DNA from: Prevotella sp. oral taxon 376
GTDB taxonomy: Bacteria; Bacteroidota; Bacteroidia; Bacteroidales; Bacteroidaceae
Direction of reading: 5' to 3'
Assembly: GCF_003043945.1 (NCBI RefSeq)
Contig: NZ_PYXG01000002.1
Location: 186,001 to 250,000 of the forward strand
DNA: 64,000 bases
This document shows, piece by piece, positions 54,146 through 61,175 of this stretch. A program made the translations under genes and the position numbers. The notes under the pieces are model-generated. The model had not been told where the DNA came from and did not search any database. It saw nothing but the letters and a program-made list of their open reading frames with translations. Positions within the stretch are counted from its first letter, which is position 1. The number at the start of each line of letters is the position of its first letter.

Positions 54146-54760
54146 CTCTTCTAACATCTGATCCACGACTTTTACTCCCTTGGGGGTGCAAATGCCCCTG
54201 ATTAAGAGTAAAAACACATTGCGGAATATGTGTTGTAATGAATATTGCTTGTAGAGTTGTATCTGCATTACATGCAGCATAGTTGCCTGCCCCATACGAG
54301 AAACAATATCGAAATTGACATCATCCCTAAAGAATCCCTCCTCTACTCCTTTCTGCAGGAATTCCTTGCTCTTAGACTGATTCTCCTCATGTAGTTCGGC
54401 CAGAAAAGATAACGCATTCGGGAATTTATGTATATCAGAGAAATATAGTGGGCTTACCGTGGCAAGACTTCGCATTTGCATCTTGAAAAACTGGACAAGA
54501 ACATCTATAACGCTACGGCTCCCTGTAGTCATAAACCTCATAAATTCCAAGTCCATCGCCTCGTGTTCAGCCCTCAAGCCTTCCAACAAGAGCACCTCCT
54601 TGTTGGGATAAATCTCATATAAGGGACGCTTTGAAATGGAAAGATTATTTGCAATATCATCCATTTTAACTTGTTTGATACCATTCTTCTTGAATTCCTT
54701 AATGGACTCTTTTAATATACGCCCTTTAAGTTCCTGACGGTAAGCTGTAACTTTAGCCAT
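54140..54760 (-). CDS. TetR/AcrR family transcriptional regulator
   Basis: A 206-residue repressor with an N-terminal HTH (GIKQVKMDDIANNLSISKRPLYEIYPNKEVLL, about 26-57). The C-terminal ligand domain is all-helical and unassigned. It is convergent with the RSH gene (overlap 54140-54145) and divergent from maeB with about 130 bp between, so maeB or itself are possible targets. Promoter TAACTTTG at 54786-54793, minus strand. Confidence 0.88.
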   Translation of the reverse strand: MAKVTAYRQELKGRILKESIKEFKKNGIKQVKMDDIANNLSISKRPLYEIYPNKEVLLLEGLRAEHEAMDLEFMRFMTTGSRSVIDVLVQFFKMQMRSLATVSPLYFSDIHKFPNALSFLAELHEENQSKSKEFLQKGVEEGFFRDDVNFDIVSRMGQATMLHVMQIQLYKQYSLQHIFRNVFLLLIRGICTPKGVKVVDQMLEEL

Positions 54761-54785
54761 AGCAACTCTTTTATTCTTTCTGCTG

Positions 54786-54843
54786 CAAAGTTATAAAAAA
54801 CATCAAAAACTCGCACACATTTCTTAGTTTTTTCTTACCTTTG
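54786..54843. promoter_or_regulatory. Divergent -7 elements for TetR gene and maeB
   Basis: Minus strand TAACTTTG (54786-54793) for the TetR gene and plus strand TACCTTTG (54836-54843) for maeB, 42 bp apart. No clear dyad is seen between them. Confidence 0.5.
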
Positions 54844-54890
54844 TAAAACGAATGTATATACCCAAGCTATATAAATAAAACATAATATCT

Positions 54891-57179
54891 ATGGTTAAAG
54901 TTACAAAAGAAGCTGCCTTGGAATATCATCAAATGGGCAGACCAGGAAAGATTGAAGTAAAGCCAACCAAGCCATTCCACACACAAACGGATCTCAGTTT
55001 AGCCTATTCGCCGGGAGTGGCATTCCCATGTCTGGAAATCCAGAAGAATCCCGATGACGCCTACAGATATACTGATAAAGGTAATCTTGTGGCGGTAATA
55101 TCCAATGGCACTGCCGTCCTTGGCTTAGGCGATATCGGCGCGCTAAGCGGAAAGCCGGTAATGGAAGGAAAAGGTTTGTTGTTCAAGATTTACGGAGGCA
55201 TAGATGTCTTTGATATTGAAGTGGACGAAAAGGATCCCGAGAAGTTTTGCGAGGCTGTCGAGCGCATAGCGCCTTCGTTTGGAGGTATCAACCTTGAAGA
55301 CATTAAAGCCCCGGAATGTTTCTATATAGAGAACCGTCTCAAACAGACACTTGACATTCCGGTTATGCACGACGACCAGCACGGCACGGCAATTATCAGT
55401 GCCGCAGGTTTAAAGAATGCGCTGGAAGTTGCCGGCAAAGATATTGCCAAAGTAAGACTTGTCGTCAATGGTGCGGGAGCAGCAGCGATTAGCTGTACGA
55501 AACTATATTGTGCCCTTGGCTTGAAAAAGGAAAATATCATCATGCTCGATTCCAAGGGGGTCATTACTTCTGATAGGAAAAACCTTAATGAACAAAAGAA
55601 ACTCTTTGCAACCGACCGCCGAGATGTGCACACCCTGGAGGAAGCCATCAAGGATGCAGATGTCTTCGTCGGACTGTCTAAGGGCAATATCCTGACTCAA
55701 GATATGATTCGCTCCATGGCCGACAATCCCATTGTGTTTGCACTTGCCAATCCCGTTCCGGAAATCAGCTACGAAGACGCAATGGCCAGCCGGCCCGATG
55801 TGCTGATGTCGACAGGCCGTTCTGACTATCCCAACCAGATTAACAATGTCATAGGGTTCCCCTACATCTTCCGCGGGGCGTTAGATGTGCATGCCAAAGC
55901 CATTAATGAGGAAATGAAAATGGCTGCCGTGCATGCTATTGCCGATTTGGCAAAGCAAGCTGTTCCCGATATTGTCAATGATGTCTATCATGTCAATGAC
56001 TTGACATTCGGTCCACAATATTTTATCCCGAAACCTGTAGATCCTCGCCTGATCACGGAGGTAAGCGCAGCTGTAGCCAAGGCTGCGATGGCCAGCGGCG
56101 TTGCCCGCACTCCCATCAAAGACTGGAAAGCTTACAAGGAAAACCTCCGCCAACTACTGGGACAGGAGACTAAGCTTACGCGTACCCTCCATGCCACGGC
56201 CGCGATGCATCCCCAGCGTGTCGTGTTTGCCGAAGGGGGACACTCCACCATGATGAAAGCTGCCGTCCAGGCTAAACAGGAAGGCATCTGTGAACCCATC
56301 CTGCTGGGCAATCCCGACCGTCTGACCCGTCTTGCCAATCGATTGAAACTGGATCTTTCAGACATCCAAATTATCGATATGCGTGCCGACAAGGAACAGG
56401 GGAGGCGTGCTACATACGCGAAGCACTTGGCAGAAAAGCGTGCACGGCAAGGATACACATTCGAAGAGGCTTATGATAAGATGTACGAGCGAAACTACTT
56501 TGGCATGTCAATGGTGGAGCATGGAGATGCCGACGCGTTTATCACAGGACTCTATACGAGATATTCGAATACCATCAAGGTAGCTAAGGAGGTGGTTGGC
56601 ATCCGCCCGGAATTCAACACTTTCGGCACCATGCACATCCTAAACACAAAGAAGGGAACCTTCTTCATTGCCGACACACTCATAAATCGGCACCCCGATG
56701 AGAATGTTCTCTACGATGTGGCTAAGCTATGCGCCCAGTCTGTCAGCTTCTTTAACGAAAAGCCCGTCATTGCCATGATCAGTTATTCAAACTTTGGAAC
56801 AGACAGCACCGGAAGTCCCCAGCGTGTTCACGAAGCAGTAAGCAGGCTTCAAAAAGACTTCCCCGATCTGGCTATCGATGGGGAAATGCAGGTGAATTTC
56901 GCTCTTGACAGAAAACTCCGGGATGCTAAATATCCGTTCACCCGCTTAAAGGGCAAGGATGTGAACACACTGATTTTCCCTAACATGAGTAGTGCAAACG
57001 GCGGTTATAAACTTCTACAGGCTCTTGATCCAGACACCGAGATCATCGGTCCCATCCAGATGGGATTGAATAAGCCGATACACTTTACAGACTTTGAATG
57101 CTCCGTCCGCGAGGTTGTCAATATCACTGCCATTGCGGTCATTGACGCCTATGTAGAGAGAATCAAGAAAAAACAATAG
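54891..57179 (+). CDS. maeB: NADP-dependent malic enzyme (malic-PTA fusion)
   Basis: Oxidatively decarboxylates malate to pyruvate. The 762 residues show the MaeB layout: malic enzyme N-terminal domain ([50 protein letters not shown]), NAD(P)-binding domain ([14 protein letters not shown]) and, from about residue 430, a phosphotransacetylase-like domain ([16 protein letters not shown]) that in relatives binds acetyl-CoA and regulates rather than catalyses. Followed by a hairpin and a palindrome array. Confidence 0.96.
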   Translation: MVKVTKEAALEYHQMGRPGKIEVKPTKPFHTQTDLSLAYSPGVAFPCLEIQKNPDDAYRYTDKGNLVAVISNGTAVLGLGDIGALSGKPVMEGKGLLFKIYGGIDVFDIEVDEKDPEKFCEAVERIAPSFGGINLEDIKAPECFYIENRLKQTLDIPVMHDDQHGTAIISAAGLKNALEVAGKDIAKVRLVVNGAGAAAISCTKLYCALGLKKENIIMLDSKGVITSDRKNLNEQKKLFATDRRDVHTLEEAIKDADVFVGLSKGNILTQDMIRSMADNPIVFALANPVPEISYEDAMASRPDVLMSTGRSDYPNQINNVIGFPYIFRGALDVHAKAINEEMKMAAVHAIADLAKQAVPDIVNDVYHVNDLTFGPQYFIPKPVDPRLITEVSAAVAKAAMASGVARTPIKDWKAYKENLRQLLGQETKLTRTLHATAAMHPQRVVFAEGGHSTMMKAAVQAKQEGICEPILLGNPDRLTRLANRLKLDLSDIQIIDMRADKEQGRRATYAKHLAEKRARQGYTFEEAYDKMYERNYFGMSMVEHGDADAFITGLYTRYSNTIKVAKEVVGIRPEFNTFGTMHILNTKKGTFFIADTLINRHPDENVLYDVAKLCAQSVSFFNEKPVIAMISYSNFGTDSTGSPQRVHEAVSRLQKDFPDLAIDGEMQVNFALDRKLRDAKYPFTRLKGKDVNTLIFPNMSSANGGYKLLQALDPDTEIIGPIQMGLNKPIHFTDFECSVREVVNITAIAVIDAYVERIKKKQ

Positions 57180-57207
57180 GCACAAAAAGCGCATCCCGAA
57201 TCCTTAC

Positions 57208-57246
57208 TCTGGGCAAGAATCGTTTTCAACGACCATCTTGCCCAGA
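57208..57246 (+). terminator. Hairpin after maeB
   Basis: TCTGGGCAAGA (57208-57218) pairs perfectly with TCTTGCCCAGA (57236-57246) around a 17-nt loop. No U-tract follows, so termination is not certain; it could be an mRNA 3' stabilising stem. Confidence 0.5.
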
Positions 57247-57269
57247 CTTGGATATAACCGTAAGTATTC

Positions 57270-57330
57270 TTACAAACCATTTGTAATCTTATTACAAGCG
57301 GTGTGTAATCCCCTTACACATTGCTTGTAA
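57270..57330. repeat. 22-bp-pitch palindrome array, three units (locus E)
   Basis: Units TTACAAACCATTTGTAA (57270), TTACAAGCGGTGTGTAA (57292) and TTACACATTGCTTGTAA (57314); centres 57278, 57300 and 57322. Spacers TCTTA and TCCCC. The unit type equals the first unit of the array at 3889. Lies between the convergent maeB and C69 genes. Confidence 0.85.
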
Positions 57331-57380
57331 TTCTGTAGGAAGCTATCAACAGAGATTAAATTTGCAAGATTTTCTGGTGC

Positions 57381-57420
57381 AAAAAGAAGAGTGCCGACTA
57401 AAACATGGTCAGCACTCTCC
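57381..57420 (-). terminator. Terminator after C69 dipeptidase gene
   Basis: On the minus strand AGAGTGCTGAC (57418-57408) pairs with GTCGGCACTCT (57398-57388), one mismatch, followed by TCTTTTTGC. Confidence 0.75.
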
Positions 57421-57436
57421 TTGATATCAGGTGTGG

Positions 57437-59077
57437 TTATTCTGGCTGTTTGAATTTGTCCCCTGTCTCCTGTGCCAGTTTGCGGGCATATTCTGTAGGA
57501 AAACCTTCGCGAACAACCTTGGCTCCAAGGCCCGTCTTTGTCCGGAGAAACTTGCCGTTCTCTGTCGGTTTTACAGCCATATCATTATATTTCACTATCA
57601 GATATACTGCCAATTGCTTCCAACGGGCCAACATCTGCTGCGCCTTCTCATTGCTATACTCATTCAGATACTTCAATGCCGCAGCCTTATCTGACGCATA
57701 GAGCGACTTTGCTTTTGCCTCTACCGATGGCTGCAACTCGAAATAGTTTCTTTCCAAAGAGTCTCTTACTTCCCGAAGAGTTGGGAACATCTGCGAATAA
57801 CGAGGATAAACCATATTGCTCACCCAGTTACATACCCAGAACGCATTCTTGTCAGAGAAGGTAACGGCGTCAGCTCCCGGCGTGTTGTAACATTCCGGCT
57901 GAATCGTATTTCCACAGTAAACCGGGGTATAGGCAACCATGTTACCATCATCGTTTCCCCACCATATGACGCCTCCAATCTCGCGGGGCAGCCAAGCGCG
58001 CATCTGTGAAACATAGCTGAACCCTGTCTGTTGAGTGCTCGTAGGGCGCTCGTTGAAATACTTCTGCCCGTTTATCGTGAATGAAAGTGGAGTCGGCCGA
58101 TAAGGCATCTGCCAAATACCTCCCCCCATGTCAAGCGTATCCATGGCAAGTGGCGTTCCCTCATAGTGATCACGCATGCAGGCTTCCACTTCCTGTACGC
58201 TCACCTTATGATCTGGGATAATCCACAAGGGCATGTCTTCAGCCTTAGGGTCTTTGCCCAATGCCCAGGGAAGATAACGGTCAAACCCTTTATCAAAGTG
58301 ACGGAAGAAGGCCCAGACGCGGGCGTCGCAAAAGCGTCGGCCGCCAAAGTCCGGGGCTGCATATACCCACTTCCAGGAGAAGTCTTTGTCTTTACCAGAA
58401 TACCACCCTTTAGAGCGGGCAAACTTTATGACATCCTTCGAATAAAGAACATTCTTCTTGTCGTTCATGTCAAACTTCCCGATACGGCTCTGGTTGGCGT
58501 GTGCGCAGATTGCATTGTCAGGCACTCTCATGGCAACCCATACAATTCCTTTTGAGCCTGGTCCTTTCCCCATCATCTCCATAATCCATGCCTCATTGGC
58601 ATCGCAGATGGTGAATGTCTCCCCGCTGCTGTTATATCCATAGGTCTCAGCAAGAGTAGTCATCACGGAGATGGCCTCCCTGGCAGACCTTGAACGCTGC
58701 AATGTGATATAGATAAGGCTCCCGTAATCGAGAAGACCGGTAGAGTCAACCATTTCCTTGCGGCCGCCATATGTCGTTTCACCGATGGTAACCTGGTATT
58801 CATTAATATTACCAATCACATTATAGGTTACAGATGCTTCTGGAATCTCCCCATGGTATTCGCCGGTATCCCAGTCATATACTTGGCGCATTGCCCCTTT
58901 CTGGTGAGTTGCAGCCGCAAAATGGCACAGATTCTGAAACATGCCATAGTCATCTGCATTATAAGTGCAGATGACAGAGCCATCAGTACTCGCTTTCTTG
59001 CCGACAATGAAATTTGTGCAGGCTATTCCTGCCGTCGAGATTGTCAATAGAAACGATAATAGAATTTGCTTTCTCAT
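57437..59077 (-). CDS. C69 family dipeptidase
   Basis: Exported N-terminal-nucleophile peptidase cleaving dipeptides. The signal peptide MRKQILLSFLLTISTAGIA is followed directly by Cys20, the nucleophile exposed after cleavage (CTNFIVGKKASTDGSVI). The 546 residues match family length, with later GESTFTICD-like segment ETFTICDANEAWIMEMMG and EIGGVIWWGNDD. It lies 26 bp after the DUF4296 gene and may be the last gene of the ileS-dksA-lspA unit. Confidence 0.92.
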   Translation of the reverse strand: MRKQILLSFLLTISTAGIACTNFIVGKKASTDGSVICTYNADDYGMFQNLCHFAAATHQKGAMRQVYDWDTGEYHGEIPEASVTYNVIGNINEYQVTIGETTYGGRKEMVDSTGLLDYGSLIYITLQRSRSAREAISVMTTLAETYGYNSSGETFTICDANEAWIMEMMGKGPGSKGIVWVAMRVPDNAICAHANQSRIGKFDMNDKKNVLYSKDVIKFARSKGWYSGKDKDFSWKWVYAAPDFGGRRFCDARVWAFFRHFDKGFDRYLPWALGKDPKAEDMPLWIIPDHKVSVQEVEACMRDHYEGTPLAMDTLDMGGGIWQMPYRPTPLSFTINGQKYFNERPTSTQQTGFSYVSQMRAWLPREIGGVIWWGNDDGNMVAYTPVYCGNTIQPECYNTPGADAVTFSDKNAFWVCNWVSNMVYPRYSQMFPTLREVRDSLERNYFELQPSVEAKAKSLYASDKAAALKYLNEYSNEKAQQMLARWKQLAVYLIVKYNDMAVKPTENGKFLRTKTGLGAKVVREGFPTEYARKLAQETGDKFKQPE

Positions 59078-59103
59078 ATTTAAAGTGGTTAGTTATTATT
59101 TCA

Positions 59104-60081
59104 TTACCTTACGACGGGCTTGTTTATCGATGGATTATCGGGAAGCGCCTCAGTCTCCTTCGTTTTTTGCGAGTGATTTGGGGTCTCCCCCACTCGTGGT
59201 GGAGGAAGGGATGCGTTGGCAGAAGAAGGCATGCGTCCATCTGAAAGACGGAGCTGGTCGAGAGCCTTGAGAGAATCTTGCATTTTTCTTTCCTTCTCAA
59301 CCTTTTGGTTTTCATGCATACGGATAAGTTGGATGTTATTTATGAACATCAATTGGAGTGTAGTAGATGAAACATCATCTGCCTGAGACTGATTGAGAAT
59401 GAAATACCCCCTCACCTCTTTAATGCCGAGATGAGTCTCATCTGCCAATGTCAAGCGAAAATGGTTGCTATTCGTTAATTGGGTATTTGTAGTGGCAACA
59501 CTGTCATTGGTAAATCGCATGGAGATAATCACTGCGCCATTCCTCATTCCATCTTGATAAATAAAGTTCGCGTCAAAATTAAGCATTAGCTTATCCCCTT
59601 TGTGGAAGCTGGAATCTGTTTTGAAAGAGAACGACTTATGATTAAACGGAACTTTTGGCATCAACATGAATGATTTTTCCCCAGCCCAAATATTAGCCGT
59701 ATCCCCAGCGGCTGAAAGTGCGCTGTATTTATTTAACTCCGATTCACTGGCACCCAATGCCTCGGCCTCTTTCTTATAGCGTTCAACAATATTCTCATAA
59801 ATTTCATAAAGCTCTCCCGTATGACGCATATAATATACCAAAGAAGAGTCAAACAGCTCTTGAGTTACTTCATATTTACGAAAGACGGCATCTTCATAAG
59901 TCCGTTCGTCAATAGAGCGGGATGCACTCCGCTCTGCCATCGTCTGGGCCAAATGGTAATCATAAAGGATATCCTCCATGTCTCGCTTTGAAAGGACCCC
60001 ATCTGGCAAAGATGGTTTACAACCAGATAGAAATAGTAGCTGGATTGCAAAAAGGACCCATTTCATCGGATTATTTCTCAT
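59104..60081 (-). CDS. DUF4296 lipoprotein
   Basis: Lipoprotein of 325 residues (lipobox LSGC, Cys21 from ATG 60081; ATG 60066 is an alternative that avoids overlap with lspA). The DUF4296 helical domain spans about 28-115 (VLSKRDMEDILYDYHLAQTMAER). The rest is beta-rich and ends in a low-complexity charged tail. Function unknown. In this phylum it usually follows lspA, whose product would process its signal peptide. Confidence 0.8.
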   Translation of the reverse strand: MRNNPMKWVLFAIQLLFLSGCKPSLPDGVLSKRDMEDILYDYHLAQTMAERSASRSIDERTYEDAVFRKYEVTQELFDSSLVYYMRHTGELYEIYENIVERYKKEAEALGASESELNKYSALSAAGDTANIWAGEKSFMLMPKVPFNHKSFSFKTDSSFHKGDKLMLNFDANFIYQDGMRNGAVIISMRFTNDSVATTNTQLTNSNHFRLTLADETHLGIKEVRGYFILNQSQADDVSSTTLQLMFINNIQLIRMHENQKVEKERKMQDSLKALDQLRLSDGRMPSSANASLPPPRVGETPNHSQKTKETEALPDNPSINKPVVR

Positions 60082-60751
60082 CGGATTCTATCTTGTTCAT
60101 CATGTCTTTGTCTGCTCGACCTTTCTTAGAAGTAAGCAACTCCTCCAAATCTTTTCTACAGAAAAGAAGCAGCAAGACTACCCCTACGGAAACACAGGCA
60201 TCAGCAAAGTTAAAAACTGGCGAGAAGAATACGAAGTCTTCTCCGCCGACAAACGGCATCCATGAAGGCCAAGTCGTTGTGATAAGCGGAAAGTAGAACA
60301 TATCTACTACTCTTCCTGTCAGGAAATCTGCATAACCGGTACCGAAAGGAACGAATGTTGCGACGGCATAAGGCGTAGATTCACTAAATATCAGACCATA
60401 AAATGCACTGTCAAGAATATTTCCTGCCGCGCCTGCCAATATCAGAGAAAGAAATACGATAAAGCAAGTGCGGGCACCCGAGTTCACTTGCTTCCAAATA
60501 TACCACCCTAACCAACATGAGACAACGACACGCATCAAACTCAAGAAGAGTTTGTTGATGAATGTCATGCCAAATGCCATGCCCTTATTCTCGATGAAAT
60601 CGATGAAAAACCAATTTGTGATCTGGATAGACTCTCCTAAATACATATTGGATTTCACGAGGATCTTAATCGTCTGATCAATGACGAGGAAAATGACTAT
60701 AAGGAGGATGGACAGGCAGCCATTGCTAAACTTCTTTTTATGATAGTTCAT
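60071..60751 (-). CDS. lspA: Lipoprotein signal peptidase (signal peptidase II)
   Basis: Membrane aspartyl protease that removes signal peptides from lipoproteins. Start ATG 60751 (MNYHKKKFSNGC); the longer frame begins at TTG. The 226 residues have four membrane segments. Catalytic aspartates lie in AGAAGNILDSAFYG and FNFADACVSVG. FIENKGMAFGM is the conserved N-terminal loop. An insertion of about 30 residues between the Asp-containing helices (FSESTPYAVATFVPFGTGYADFLTG) is usual in Bacteroidota. Starts 2 bp after dksA. Confidence 0.93.
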   Translation of the reverse strand: MNYHKKKFSNGCLSILLIVIFLVIDQTIKILVKSNMYLGESIQITNWFFIDFIENKGMAFGMTFINKLFLSLMRVVVSCWLGWYIWKQVNSGARTCFIVFLSLILAGAAGNILDSAFYGLIFSESTPYAVATFVPFGTGYADFLTGRVVDMFYFPLITTTWPSWMPFVGGEDFVFFSPVFNFADACVSVGVVLLLLFCRKDLEELLTSKKGRADKDMMNKIESDEK

Positions 60752-60753
60752 TC

Positions 60754-61134
60754 TCAATGCTTGCGGGCATTTTTAGATGCGACACTCAATGTGGCATGAG
60801 GAACCGCACGAAGACGCTCTTTGGGAATCAATTCACCCGTAAGGCGATCCACCCCATATGTTTTGTTTTCGATGCGCATCAAGGCTGCCTCCAATCCCTG
60901 GATGAATTTCTGCTGCCGATAGGCCATAGTTGTAAGCTCCTCTTTCGTCTGTGTAAGGCTTCCCTCTTCCAAAGCCTTATAGGTAGGAGAAGTGTCATCC
61001 ACATCATTGGTGTCTTGATTCATTAACTGGCGCATCATCTTGTCATAACTCTCGTGCGCTATCTCCAATTTCTGATTAATTATAGTGCGGAACTCTTCAA
61101 GCTCTTCATCACTATAGCGTTTTTTTGTTTCCAT
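60754..61134 (-). CDS. TraR/DksA family protein lacking zinc cysteines
   Basis: A 126-residue coiled-coil protein of the DksA/TraR family that binds in the RNA polymerase secondary channel. The coiled-coil spans about 7-90. The zinc-finger region reads YGVDRLTGELIPKERLRAVPHATL; in DksA this part holds C-x2-C, but the whole protein has no cysteine. Acidic tip residues (NQDTNDVDDTSP, about 39-50) are present. It lies 41 bp after ileS and just before lspA. Confidence 0.88.
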   Translation of the reverse strand: METKKRYSDEELEEFRTIINQKLEIAHESYDKMMRQLMNQDTNDVDDTSPTYKALEEGSLTQTKEELTTMAYRQQKFIQGLEAALMRIENKTYGVDRLTGELIPKERLRAVPHATLSVASKNARKH

Positions 61135-61175
61135 TAGCTTAAGACTGAAATTAGTTATTGAAGAGGTAGAGAAGA

